This document shows positions 7,464 to 18,161 of a DNA stretch of 64,000 nt, in pieces. The translations under genes were made by a program, and so were the position numbers. Each line of letters starts with the position of its first letter. Positions within the stretch are counted from its first letter, which is position 1. Below the pieces are notes generated by a model that saw only the letters and a list, made by a program, of their open reading frames with translations, did no database searches and was not told the DNA's origin. The DNA comes from CAWFZT01 sp963820415 (GTDB taxonomy: Bacteria; Chloroflexota; Anaerolineae; Anaerolineales; Anaerolineaceae): assembly GCA_963820415.1 (NCBI GenBank), contig CAWFZT010000006.1:1116001-1180000 (forward strand). The letters run 5' to 3'.

Positions 7464-9102
7464 ATGGCAGATTCATACGTACGTTTCTTTGACACAACCC
7501 TGCGCGATGGGGAACAGTCACCGGGAGCCACCATGACCTCGGCCGAAAAACTGGAAGTGGCGCGCTCACTGGCGCGCCTGGGTGTGGACGTAATCGAAGC
7601 TGGTTTTCCGGCTGCCTCGCCTGACGACCTGGAAGCTGTGCGGCGCATCGCCATCGAGGTTGGCAATACCCCACAGAGCGGGGACCATGGTCCTACAGAG
7701 GGTAGTCGGGCGCCGATCATCTGCGGCCTGGCGCGTGCCACAGCCAATGACATTGAACGCGCCTGGGAAGGTGTTCAATCTGCATCACGGCCGCGCATCC
7801 ACACCTTTCTGGCAACTTCCGAAATCCACATGCAGTACAAGCTCAAGATGACCCGCCAGCAGGTGCTCGATAAGGTGCGTGAAATGGTGACCCTGGCCCG
7901 CAGCCTATGCGAGGACGTCGAGTTCAGCCCGGAAGACGCCGGGCGCAGTGAGCCGACCTTCCTGTACCAGGTGCTGGAAGAAGCCATCCGCTGTGGGGCT
8001 ACCACGCTCAACATCCCCGACACGGTCGGTTATACCACGCCGGAAGAGTTTGGCGCCCTGATCGCCGGGATCATCCATAACACCCCGGGGATCGAAAACT
8101 GCATCGTCTCGGTGCACTGCCACAACGACCTGGGGCTGGCGACGGCCAATACCCTGGCTGGCATCCAGGCCGGGGCGCGCCAGGTGGAAGTGACCATCAA
8201 CGGCATCGGCGAACGCGCCGGCAATACCGCCCTGGAAGAGGTGGTGATGGCTCTCTATACTCGCCACGCCACTTTCAACTGCTCAACCGGCATCGACACC
8301 ACCCAGATCACCCGGGTGAGCAAATTGGTCAGCAATTATACCGGCATCAGCGTGCAGGCCAATAAGGCCATCGTGGGCGCTAACGCTTTTGCCCACGAAG
8401 CCGGCATCCACCAGGACGGCATGCTCAAGCACCAACTGACCTACGAAATTATGCGCCCCGAAACGGTGGGCGCCAAGCAGAACTCGCTTGGTGATGGGCA
8501 AACATTCCGGGCGCCACGCACTCAAGCAGCGCATGCTCGAGCTGGGCTATCGCATAGAAGAAGATGGCCTGGTACGCCTGTTCGAGCGTTTTAAATTGCT
8601 GGCGGATAAGAAAAAGGGCATTACAGATGCCGACCTGGAAGCCCTTGTTTCGGATGAGCTTTACCAACCCAAGGAGTATTTCAAGCTGGACGGGCTGCAG
8701 GTGGCCTGCGGTACGATGGGCATGCCCACCGCCACCGTGCGCCTGTTCGGCCCGGATAACCAGGCTCACGTCCACGCCTCGGTCGGCACAGGACCGGTGG
8801 ATGCGGCCTACAAAGCGGTCGACGCCATTATCCAGGCCCCCAATAACCTGCTGGAGTTTGTAATCCACGCTGTTACTGAAGGCATCGATGCAATCGGTGA
8901 GGTGACCGTCCGGATCGAAAGTTCCGCCGCCGGTCAGGTCATCGACGCCCAAAGTGAAGTGGACCAGCTCAGGACCTTTGGGGGCTATGGCGCCGACACG
9001 GATATCATCGTGGCCAGCGTCAAAGCTTACCTGTCTGCGTTGAATAAACTGCTGGCAGCCACCGGGCAGTACGAAACTGCCGGTAAAGCCGCCGCCCATT
9101 AG
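7464..9102 (+). CDS. leuA: 2-isopropylmalate synthase, frame-disrupted and carrying a repeat-derived insert
   Basis: Condenses acetyl-CoA with 2-ketoisovalerate, first step of leucine synthesis. The N-terminal TIM barrel has the DRE motif FFDTTLRDGEQSPG and the metal site SVHCHNDLGLA. The C-terminal part carries the GKHSGRHA segment and the regulatory leucine-binding domain. The ATG at 7464 follows GGAGGAG. Two oddities: the frame breaks at 8488-8489 (CGCTTGGTG), and dropping one T restores NSLVMGKHSGRHA and gives about 545 residues; and a 23-bp repeat unit at 7669-7691 adds a Gly/Pro/Ser-rich loop (about residues 68-82) where other LeuA proteins have a short turn. Function depends on whether the extra base is real. 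Confidence 0.85.
7669..7691 (+). repeat. 23-bp palindromic repeat unit inside leuA
   Basis: CCCC-ACAGAGC-GGGG-ACCATGGT has the same spacing as the units before ilvC (CCCC-AAAGAAC-GGGG-ACTATAGT). A degenerate second copy (cctacagaggg) follows directly. It is read in frame as TPQSGDHGPTEG. Confidence 0.7.
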
Positions 9103-9123
9103 AGTGTTCCAAAGGAGGAACCG

Positions 9124-9306
9124 ATGAACCCGCCGTCTAAGAAAAAGACCACTCTGCAGCCGGAATATGAGTTCGACCCGTTTGCCGATCCGCGTACCAT
9201 CCCCACCGGTTGGGACCTATCGGAAATGTTCACGAACAAAGAGGATCAAAAACGCCCCGCCTGGAACGATCCGGACCAGCAGGAAAGGAATGGCTTCGAC
9301 TTCTGA
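9124..9306 (+). CDS. Small acidic protein of unknown function in the leu operon
   Basis: I do not recognise a family. The 60-residue protein starts after a strong AAAGGAGGAACCG and ends in TGA that overlaps the leuC start (TGATG), so its translation is probably coupled to leuC. The composition is Lys-rich at the N-terminus (PSKKKT), then Asp/Glu/Pro-rich (EYEFDPFADP, TGWDLSEMF), without hydrophobic segments, which suggests a disordered or partner-binding peptide. The strong initiation signal and tight fit between leuA and leuC argue for a real gene. A role with the LeuCD dehydratase is possible from position only. Confidence 0.65.
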   Translation: MNPPSKKKTTLQPEYEFDPFADPRTIPTGWDLSEMFTNKEDQKRPAWNDPDQQERNGFDF

Positions 9307-10724
9307 TGGGAGCGCATACGCTTTTCCAAAAAATCTGGGATGCTCATGTGGTGGCTGAGGAGCCGGACTGCCCGTCAGTCCTGTACATTGACCTGCACCT
9401 GGTGCATGAGGTCACCTCCCCACAGGCTTTTACCGGCTTGAAGAAGCGCGGGCTCCAGGTACACCGGCCTGATCTGACCGTGGCGACCATCGACCACGCC
9501 GTACCCACCCGCTCGCTCGCCGGCGACCGCCTGGCCTTTGCCGACGAAGAGAGCCGCAAGCAGATTCACCAGATCGAAGAAAATTCCCGGTTATTCAGCA
9601 TCCCCCTGCACGGGTTGGATAGTCCCTCGCAGGGCGTCGTGCACATCATCGGCCCCGAACTGGGGCTTACCCGGCCCGGCATGACCATAGTGTGCGGCGA
9701 CAGCCACACTGCTACCCATGGCGCATTTGGCGCGCTGGCCTTCGGCATCGGCACAAGTGAGGTAGAACACGTCCTGGCAACGCAGTGCCTGCTGCAGTAT
9801 CGCCCGCGCTCCTGCAACGTGCAGTTCCAGGGACGCCTGCAAAGTGGTGTGACTGCTAAAGACCTGATCCTGGCCTTGATCGCCAAGATTGGCGTCAGCG
9901 GTGGGCAGGGCAGCGTCTTCGAGTACACCGGTGAAGCAGTGCAAGCCATGAACATGGAAGAACGCATGACCCTATGCAACATGTCCATTGAAGGCGGGGC
10001 GCGGGCCGGGATGGTGGCGCCCGATGAGACTACCTACGCCTACCTGGCTGACACCCCATTTGCTCACCTTGCAGGCCAGGCAGGTTTTGCTGACCAGTTA
10101 GCTGAATGGCGCGGCCTGCCCAGCGAGGCGGGGGCTGTTTACGACCAGATCCTCACGCTGGATGCCGCCAGGCTGGAGCCAATGATCTCCTACGGCACAA
10201 ACCCGGGCATGAGCATCCCCTTGAGCGGGAGCGTGCCTGTCCCTGAGGATTATCCTGATCCCATCCGCCGTTCCGCTTTGAAGAAAGCCCTGGATTATAT
10301 GGCCCTGCAGCCCGGACAGACGCTGCTTGGTCACCCGGTGGATGTGGTGTTCATTGGAAGCTGTACCAATGGGCGCCTGCACGACCTTCGCCAGGCGGCT
10401 AGCCTGATGAAAGGCCACAAGGCGCCCGCCGGACTGCGCGTGCTGGTGGTGCCAGGTTCTCAGCAGGTCAGGCGCAGGGCCGAAGCTGAAGGCCTGGACC
10501 TTATTTTCCGAGAAGCCGGTGCGGAATGGCGCGAACCTGGCTGCAGCATGTGCATCGCCATGAATGGCGACCAGCTCGAACCGGGGCAGTACGCTGTTTC
10601 GACCAGCAACCGCAACTTCGAAGGCCGCCAGGGCAAGGGCGGGCGCACATTCCTGGCCAGCCCTTTGACTGCCGCAGCCGCTGCGCTTACCGGCAGAGTC
10701 ACTGACCCGCGCACGCTCCTATAA
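9306..10724 (+). CDS. leuC: 3-isopropylmalate dehydratase, large subunit
   Basis: With LeuD, isomerises 2-isopropylmalate to 3-isopropylmalate through a [4Fe-4S] cluster. The ATG at 9306 overlaps the previous stop and opens with MGAHTLFQKIWDAH, a canonical LeuC start. 472 residues. Aconitase-family motifs visible: VCGDSHTATHGAFGALAFG, IGSCTNGR (cluster Cys) and EPGCSMCIAMN (two cluster Cys). leuD follows after 4 bases. Confidence 0.95.
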   Translation: MGAHTLFQKIWDAHVVAEEPDCPSVLYIDLHLVHEVTSPQAFTGLKKRGLQVHRPDLTVATIDHAVPTRSLAGDRLAFADEESRKQIHQIEENSRLFSIPLHGLDSPSQGVVHIIGPELGLTRPGMTIVCGDSHTATHGAFGALAFGIGTSEVEHVLATQCLLQYRPRSCNVQFQGRLQSGVTAKDLILALIAKIGVSGGQGSVFEYTGEAVQAMNMEERMTLCNMSIEGGARAGMVAPDETTYAYLADTPFAHLAGQAGFADQLAEWRGLPSEAGAVYDQILTLDAARLEPMISYGTNPGMSIPLSGSVPVPEDYPDPIRRSALKKALDYMALQPGQTLLGHPVDVVFIGSCTNGRLHDLRQAASLMKGHKAPAGLRVLVVPGSQQVRRRAEAEGLDLIFREAGAEWREPGCSMCIAMNGDQLEPGQYAVSTSNRNFEGRQGKGGRTFLASPLTAAAAALTGRVTDPRTLL

Positions 10725-10728
10725 AACT

Positions 10729-11333
10729 ATGCAACCCTTTACTTCCCTTACTTCTAATGTTGTCTCGCTGCCGGTAGATGATATCGATACCGACCAGATC
10801 ATCCCGGCGCGCTACCTGAAGACTACCGACAAGACCGGCCTAGGCGACAGCCTGTTTTCCGACTGGCGTTACAACCCGGATGGCTCGCCTCGCCCGGATT
10901 TTGTGCTCAACCAGCCGGGCGCCAAAGAGGCGCAGCTTCTCTTTGCCGGGCGCAATTTCGGCTGCGGTTCCTCCCGTGAACACGCTCCCTGGGCGCTGGC
11001 AGGGTTTGGCTTCCGGGCGGTAATCGCCGCCTCTTTTGCCGACATTTTCCGCAACAATGCCCTCAAAAATGGCCTGTTGCCGGTACAACTTGACCAGGAG
11101 ACCCACCAACACCTGTCAGATCTGCTCGAAGAGCTGCCAGGGGCCACCTTGACCATCCGCCTGGCAGAGCAGGAACTGCTCCTGCCGGATGGGCAAACGG
11201 TCCATTTCCCCATCGATGGATTCTCCAAGGCCTGCCTGCTCAAAGGCATGGATGAGCTTGACTACCTGCTCTCGTTCAGCAATAAGATCGCGGCCTTCGA
11301 AAGCCGCCAATTCCCTACACAACGAGGACTATA

Positions 11334-11334
<1 letters not shown>
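10729..11334 (+). CDS. leuD: 3-isopropylmalate dehydratase, small subunit
   Basis: Swivel-domain partner of LeuC. 201 residues with DDIDTDQIIPARYLK near the N-terminus and FGCGSSREHAPWAL, the substrate-binding loop of the family. Starts 4 bases after leuC, and its TAA overlaps the ATG of cimA (TAATG), pointing to one translationally coupled block leuC-leuD-cimA. Confidence 0.95.
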
Positions 11335-12885
<1,551 letters not shown>

Positions 12886-12914
12886 AACCCTATTTTTGGA
12901 GCATCCTACCCTAC

Positions 12915-13979
12915 ATGAAAGCCAACATCATCCTTCTTCCCGGGGACGGCATCGGGCCCGAAGTGGTCATGGAAACGGTGCGCGTCCTGGAAACCCTGGC
13001 GAGCCGGATGGGCCACCAGTTCAATTTTGAAAAGCGCCTGATCGGCGGCTGCGCCATTGACGATGGCGGTGTGGCCCTGGCAGAAGAGACGCTGGCGGAT
13101 TGCCAAAAGGCCGATGCAGTCCTGCTGGGAGCGGTTGGCGGCCCAAAATGGGACAACCCGGCCGCGGCTGTGCGCCCTGAACAGGGCCTGCTGGCGCTGC
13201 GCAAGGGCCTGGGGGTATTTGCTAACCTGCGCCCGGTGAAAGTGCACCCGCGGCTGGTAAGCGCTTCGCCCCTGAAGCCCGAGAAATTGGCCGGGGTCGA
13301 CCTGTTGGTGGTGCGCGAGCTGACCGGGGGGCTGTACTTTGGCAAACCGCAGGGACGCAGCATGGTGGATGGGCACGAACGGGCAGTGGATACGCTGGAA
13401 TACCAGGATTACGAGATCTGCCGGGTGGTCAAAACTGCCTTCGAACTGGCTAAAGGGCGGCGGAAAAAAGTTACCTCGGTCGACAAAGCCAATGTGCTCG
13501 CATCCTCGCGGCTGTGGCGCCAGATCGCTAACGAGGTCCACCAGGAGTACCCGGACGTGGCCCTGGAACACATGCTGGTCGACACCGCCTCCATGCGCTT
13601 GATCACTAGCCCGGCCAATTTTGATGTGATTGTCACCGAAAACATGTTTGGCGATATCCTGACCGATGAAGCCTCCGTGCTGGCCGGCTCAATAGGGTTG
13701 CTCCCTTCGGCTTCGCTGGGCGCAGCCGGGCAGCCCGGCCTGTACGAGCCGATCCACGGGTCAGCCCCGGATATTGCCGGGAAAGGGATTGCCAACCCGC
13801 TGGGGACCATCCTCAGCGCGGCGCTAATGCTGCGTTATTCCTTTCACCTGGAAGCAGAGGCGGCTGCACTGGAAGCGGCCGTCGAGCGCAGCATTGATTC
13901 TGGCCGGGTAACGGCCGACCTGGGTGGATCGCTTTCGACCCGCCAGGCCGCCGATGAAGTCATCCTCAACCTGTCTTGA
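12915..13979 (+). CDS. leuB: 3-isopropylmalate dehydrogenase
   Basis: NAD-dependent oxidative decarboxylation of 3-isopropylmalate; in CimA-based pathways the same enzyme commonly handles the methylmalate analogue. 354 residues, starting MKANIILLPGDGIGPEVVME. Diagnostic segments: RELTGGLYFG, substrate-binding Arg in the RPVKVHP region, and EPIHGSAPDIAGKGIANP. Ribosome binding is weak (GGAG about 14 bases before ATG). Confidence 0.95.
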   Translation: MKANIILLPGDGIGPEVVMETVRVLETLASRMGHQFNFEKRLIGGCAIDDGGVALAEETLADCQKADAVLLGAVGGPKWDNPAAAVRPEQGLLALRKGLGVFANLRPVKVHPRLVSASPLKPEKLAGVDLLVVRELTGGLYFGKPQGRSMVDGHERAVDTLEYQDYEICRVVKTAFELAKGRRKKVTSVDKANVLASSRLWRQIANEVHQEYPDVALEHMLVDTASMRLITSPANFDVIVTENMFGDILTDEASVLAGSIGLLPSASLGAAGQPGLYEPIHGSAPDIAGKGIANPLGTILSAALMLRYSFHLEAEAAALEAAVERSIDSGRVTADLGGSLSTRQAADEVILNLS

Positions 13980-14009
13980 GCAATTATTTTTCTACACAAG
14001 GAGTTTTTT

Positions 14010-14933
14010 ATGAAAGTCGATGGTAAGTATATCTGGATGGACGGCAAGCTGGTCGAGTTCGAAAAAGCCACGGTGCATTTCTTGAACACCGCCCTGCATT
14101 ATGGCCTGGGTGTTTTTGAAGGCATCCGCTGCTACGACACTGAACGCGGCCCGGCCGTCTTCCGCCTGCGCGAGCACATGGAGCGGCTGGTCGATTCGGC
14201 CAAGATCCTGGGCTTCCGCGAGCTGCCCTACACGGTCGAAGAGCTGATGTCCGCCGCCAAACAGACCATTACGGCCAATGAATTCAAGGAGTGCTATATC
14301 CGGCCGTTGATCTTCTACGATTGCCCTGAACCCAATCTGAGCATGGACGGTGGTTGGGCGCGGGTGGGCATCGCCACCTGGGGATGGGACGCCTACCTGG
14401 GAGCAGAAGCCATGGGAAAGGGCGTTCGGGCGAATGTTTCCTCCTACACCCGCCATCACGTCAACGTAATGATGACCAAGGCCAAGATCACCGGTAACTA
14501 CGCCAACAGCACCCTGGCAAAAACTGAGTCTGGCCGGCTGGGCTTTGACGAAGCTATCATGCTCGATCCGCAGGGCTTTGTGGCGGAGTGCACCGGCGAG
14601 AACATTTTCCTGGTGCGCGACCGTAAGGTGTATACTCCTCCAACCACCACCATCCTTGAAGGGGTAACCCGCGATGCTGTTATTACTCTGGCTGGCGACC
14701 TGGGCTACCCGGTTTTCGAACAACCGGTTTCGCGTGACCAGCTTTATATCGCCGACGAAATTTTTGTCACTGGCACGGCTGCCGAGGTGATCGGGGTGCG
14801 TGAGATCGATTTTCGCGTCATCGGGGAAGGCAGGACCGGCCCTGTCACCAAGGAGTTTCAGAAAGTATTCCACGAAACCATCCACGGCAAGCATCCACGC
14901 TCGGCCGGCTGGTTGGATTATGTAAACGCTTAA
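14010..14933 (+). CDS. ilvE: Branched-chain amino acid aminotransferase
   Basis: Final PLP-dependent transamination to Val, Leu and Ile. 307 residues, fold-type IV. The Schiff-base lysine is Lys159 in TKAKITGNYANS. VAECTGENIFLV and the TRDAVITLA segment complete the cofactor and dimer sites. AAGGAG precedes the ATG. It is the last gene of the operon; a strong stem-loop follows 26 bases after the stop. Confidence 0.93.
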   Translation: MKVDGKYIWMDGKLVEFEKATVHFLNTALHYGLGVFEGIRCYDTERGPAVFRLREHMERLVDSAKILGFRELPYTVEELMSAAKQTITANEFKECYIRPLIFYDCPEPNLSMDGGWARVGIATWGWDAYLGAEAMGKGVRANVSSYTRHHVNVMMTKAKITGNYANSTLAKTESGRLGFDEAIMLDPQGFVAECTGENIFLVRDRKVYTPPTTTILEGVTRDAVITLAGDLGYPVFEQPVSRDQLYIADEIFVTGTAAEVIGVREIDFRVIGEGRTGPVTKEFQKVFHETIHGKHPRSAGWLDYVNA

Positions 14934-14959
14934 AACATCCGACTTTTATGATTGGCAGG

Positions 14960-15004
14960 CGCCACACTTATTGGGTGGTCTTCACCCCCCTAATAAGTGT
15001 GGCG
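14960..15004 (+). terminator. Stem-loop at the end of the ilv-leu operon
   Basis: CGCCACACTTATT (14960-14972) pairs perfectly with AATAAGTGTGGCG (14992-15004), with an inner GGGTGG/CCCCCC stem. No long T-run follows, so it may be a weak or factor-assisted terminator or an mRNA-stabilising hairpin. Confidence 0.55.
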
Positions 15005-15057
15005 TCAGTGTTTCCGGTATAAATTAGAAATTCTACCCAAAATTAAGCGGATAATGC

Positions 15058-15086
15058 TTGAACGGTTGCCCTGACAGGAGTATAGT
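15058..15086 (+). promoter_or_regulatory. Sigma70-like promoter of the hemerythrin gene
   Basis: TTGAAC (15058-15063), a 17-base spacer and TATAGT (15081-15086) lie about 57 bases before the hemerythrin start. Confidence 0.6.
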
Positions 15087-15142
15087 ACAGATGGGTGGTT
15101 ATTTACCTCCAAGAAAATAATCCAGTTGGAGAAGAGGTAAAA

Positions 15143-15814
15143 ATGGTCAGCACGATTAAAAAAGGCATAGGTTGGGATTTGGTACGAGTCCATAAGGCGA
15201 TCACTCGAAGTATGCAAGTAATCCTTAGCCGAAGCCAGGATTTCGCCGAAGCTGGTTTTCCCGACGCCGTCACCCAGGCTGGCTTTACCGATTACGTGCG
15301 CTGCTTTCAATCCTATATTCACGCTCACCATACCACCGAGGAAGAACTGGTTTTTCCTTACTTTAGAACAAAATTACCCGATGAACCATACGACGCCATG
15401 TTAACAGAGCACAGCCAAATAGCCTGGCTGGTCTACGAAATCCGCAGCATGGTAGGTGAACCGGGTGGGGCTGCCATAGAACCTGGTAAGCTCAAGAACC
15501 TGGAAAGCGCTGTGACCGATATCGACCAAATCTGGCGCCAGCATATTCCCAAAGAGGAAAATAGCTTCAGCCCGCAGCATCTCGACCAGGTAATGAGTTT
15601 AGAGCAGCAGGTAACCATGAGCAGACAGTTCGGAGAGCACAGCGCCCGGCATGCCGCGCCCGATTATTTGGTTACACCCTTCCTTCTCATGAACATGGAA
15701 GGTGAAGATCGGGAAGCCATAGCGCAGAACCTGCCGCCCCTGGTGACCCAACAACTGGTGCCAGTGGTGTGGAAAGACAAATGGGCACCCATGCGGCCAT
15801 TCTTACTCCCTTGA
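15143..15814 (+). CDS. Hemerythrin-like (HHE) domain protein
   Basis: Probable di-iron four-helix protein for oxygen, NO or redox sensing or binding. The ATG at 15143 follows GAAGAGGT; 223 residues. Candidate iron ligands include His in RVHKAITRSM, the HAHHTTEEELVFPYF segment, MLTEHSQIAW and IWRQHIPKEENSF, matching the HHE pattern of His and Glu on successive helices. A C-terminal extension (about residues 160-223) is less conserved-looking. Monocistronic between the ilv terminator and the next gene. Confidence 0.75.
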   Translation: MVSTIKKGIGWDLVRVHKAITRSMQVILSRSQDFAEAGFPDAVTQAGFTDYVRCFQSYIHAHHTTEEELVFPYFRTKLPDEPYDAMLTEHSQIAWLVYEIRSMVGEPGGAAIEPGKLKNLESAVTDIDQIWRQHIPKEENSFSPQHLDQVMSLEQQVTMSRQFGEHSARHAAPDYLVTPFLLMNMEGEDREAIAQNLPPLVTQQLVPVVWKDKWAPMRPFLLP

Positions 15815-15919
15815 TTGACAATGAAACTAAAACAATTCGAATTAAACTCCCCTTGTTAGTAAAGATTAAATTAATCAGGTCAGCTATAATAAGTACAAGT
15901 ATATCCGAGGAGTTTTAGC

Positions 15920-17047
15920 ATGCCCATTACCCCCATCCGGCCCAAATGGGCCGGCCTTATGAGCGACCGCGAACGCTTCAACCGCCAGATGCACTACCAG
16001 TCAGTCGACCGCTGCTTCAACATGGAGTTCGGTTACTGGGATGAAAACTACAAACTGTGGCCGATGTTCGTTGAAAACGGGATCACCAACGAAGCCGAAG
16101 CCAATCGTTTTTTCAACTTTGACCGGATCGAGGTCATCGGCGGCTACACCTGGCTCTATCCCAGGTTTGACGAAGTGGTGGTGGAAGAGCGCCAGACTAC
16201 CAAAGTCATCCTGAATGAGGACGGGCTGCTGGCTGAAATCCCCAAAGACGGGCACGATACCATTCCGCATTACATCGGCGCCACGGTGCGCACGCCCGTG
16301 GACTGGCGAAAGGTGAAAGCCGAGCGCTTTCAGACCAGCAACCCTGGACGCAAACTGGATATTACTGCGCTCGAACAGCAGCACCCGGCAGAGCGCGATT
16401 ATCCCCTGGGGGTGAACTCCGGCTCAATGATCGGCAAAGTGCGCGATATGCTCACCTTCGAAGGCCTGGCTTATGCCATTTACGATTACCCGGAGATGGT
16501 CGAAGACATGGTTGAAACCTCCTGCCAGATGGTGGAAGATACCCTCGACCAGCTTTTGCCCCACTTCGCTTTCGATTTTGCGGCCGGCTGGGAGGACATC
16601 TGCTACAAAGGCGGCCCGATTGTCTCGGTAAAGTTCTTCGAAAAGGTGATCGTGCCGCGCTACCAGCGCATTCACCGCAAGCTGCAGGAGGCAGGGATCG
16701 ACTTCTGGTACATCGACTGCGATGGCGACGTGCGCCCGATCTTGCCGGCTATGATGGCCAGCGGGATCAACTGCCTGTTCCCCTTTGAGGTGAACGGCTG
16801 CGCCCACCCGGCTGAGCTGTTCAAACAATTTGGTAAAGAGTTGCGCATCATGGGCGGGGTAGACAAAATCCAACTTGGCAAAGGCCCGGTTGCCATCAAA
16901 ACCTACCTGGATACCCTGCCGCCGCTGGTCGAGCGTGGCGGCTACATTCCCTTCTGCGACCACCGCTGCCCCCCCAACGTCCTCCCGGAGGATTACCTGT
17001 ATTACCTGGACTTGAAAGAAGCCATGTTCGGGATGAAGCAGACCTGA
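15920..17047 (+). CDS. URO-D/MtaA-superfamily protein (paralogue 1)
   Basis: TIM-barrel protein of the uroporphyrinogen decarboxylase and cobalamin methyltransferase superfamily, 375 residues. The metal-site position reads WYIDCDGDV (Cys267), lacking the His of the H-x-C-G zinc motif of true MtaA-like methyltransferases. FAAGWEDICYKGGPIVS and the C-terminal MGGVDK..LxxG layout fit the superfamily. It is preceded by TATAAT (15885-15890) and GAGGAG. Two small membrane proteins follow closely, probably in one transcript. True haem-pathway URO-D is unlikely because the family is multiplied here; the substrate is unknown. Confidence 0.7.
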   Translation: MPITPIRPKWAGLMSDRERFNRQMHYQSVDRCFNMEFGYWDENYKLWPMFVENGITNEAEANRFFNFDRIEVIGGYTWLYPRFDEVVVEERQTTKVILNEDGLLAEIPKDGHDTIPHYIGATVRTPVDWRKVKAERFQTSNPGRKLDITALEQQHPAERDYPLGVNSGSMIGKVRDMLTFEGLAYAIYDYPEMVEDMVETSCQMVEDTLDQLLPHFAFDFAAGWEDICYKGGPIVSVKFFEKVIVPRYQRIHRKLQEAGIDFWYIDCDGDVRPILPAMMASGINCLFPFEVNGCAHPAELFKQFGKELRIMGGVDKIQLGKGPVAIKTYLDTLPPLVERGGYIPFCDHRCPPNVLPEDYLYYLDLKEAMFGMKQT

Positions 17048-17064
17048 AGAATGATCAAGGAATT

Positions 17065-17517
17065 ATGGCCATGAACGAGCGAAAGCGTCCATCCATACTT
17101 TGCATCATCGATTCCGATTACGCGGCTGCCCTGGCGCTACTGATGCCGTTTCTTTTCTGGCTGTTGTTCTGGATACTGAGTGTCTTGCGCCTGGTTGACC
17201 TGCAAATCCCGCGCTACCTGGTGATCGGGCTGACTGCAGGCAGCCTTATGCTGCTGGCCTGGCGCTGCTGGCTTATCCGGCGTATTTTTGCCGAAGGCGT
17301 CGCGACGCCGGGAGAAGTCCGGCAAGTGTGGTTTTACCGCGAACGCGGCCGGCTTGTGGTTACGTTTATCTGGGAAAAACGTCCGGTCCAAATACACAGC
17401 ATGATCCCTAAAAATGATTACACCAAGACCCTGCAGGAAGGCCAACAGGTCCCTTTAATTGTCGACCGCGACCAACCCAAGCGGGCTTTCTTACGCGATT
17501 TGTATTTGAGAAAATAG
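17065..17517 (+). CDS. DUF3592-like small membrane protein
   Basis: 150 residues with two predicted membrane helices (about residues 20-42 and 50-68, LMPFLFWLLFWILSVLRLV and LVIGLTAGSLMLLAW), then a soluble beta-rich domain with VWFYRERGRLVVTF and VPLIVDRDQP..AFLRDLY. This resembles the DUF3592 pattern (extracytoplasmic beta domain ending in a D-x-x-P segment). An ATG six bases later is an alternative start. It lies 17 bases after the URO-D-like gene. Confidence 0.55.
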   Translation: MAMNERKRPSILCIIDSDYAAALALLMPFLFWLLFWILSVLRLVDLQIPRYLVIGLTAGSLMLLAWRCWLIRRIFAEGVATPGEVRQVWFYRERGRLVVTFIWEKRPVQIHSMIPKNDYTKTLQEGQQVPLIVDRDQPKRAFLRDLYLRK

Positions 17518-17526
17518 GCAACCGAC

Positions 17527-18039
17527 ATGGATGTCGAATTTCGCGGGCAGTTCGATAAGCAGACTTTTTTCAAGGCGGTGGCGCTTGCCAATCGCCAGAG
17601 CCAGCGCAGCACGATCTTCCGCTACGTATTGACCGGGATTGCAGCCATCTTCCTGGTCATCAATGTCTTCAACTTTTTTGCCAGGGGAGGCCAAAATTCG
17701 AACGATATCCTTTCGGCGGTGTTGAGCGTGATTATTTTGCTCTATTTCATCTTTGGCGTGCGGCTCACTACTTACGCTCTGGCCTCGCGCCTGTGGAAAG
17801 GCGAAGGAGTACACCAGGAACAGGCCGGGACGATCAACGAAAAAGGCATTACCTACCACCCTGACACGACTACCGTCCCCTGGGAACGCTACGGCCGCGG
17901 GCAATCTGTTGAAGACATGCAGCTCCTGATGACCGAAGACGGCTTGTTGTCCATCTTTCCGCGCAGATTTTTCAACAGTGATGAGGATTGGAAAACCTTC
18001 CGAGAATGGGTAGATACCAGGATCGCCCGGAAAAAATAA
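17527..18039 (+). CDS. YcxB-like membrane protein
   Basis: 170 residues: soluble N-terminus, two membrane helices (about 35-55 and 62-82, ILLYFIFGVRLTTYAL), then a domain with INEKGITYHPDTTTVPWERY and LLSIFPRRFF, the wording of the YcxB-like C-terminal domain. Function unknown. Located 9 bases after the DUF3592-like gene, suggesting a joint membrane role. Confidence 0.6.
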   Translation: MDVEFRGQFDKQTFFKAVALANRQSQRSTIFRYVLTGIAAIFLVINVFNFFARGGQNSNDILSAVLSVIILLYFIFGVRLTTYALASRLWKGEGVHQEQAGTINEKGITYHPDTTTVPWERYGRGQSVEDMQLLMTEDGLLSIFPRRFFNSDEDWKTFREWVDTRIARKK

Positions 18040-18161
18040 TTATTGGTCATCCGGCCTTCCCTTAAGGGTGCCAGGCAGTGATAAAATAAAGATGGCTGTG
18101 TGCGTAAAAGCTTTCACAGTAAAACGGTTTTTAGGATAACTTTTCATAAGGAGGATGGATC

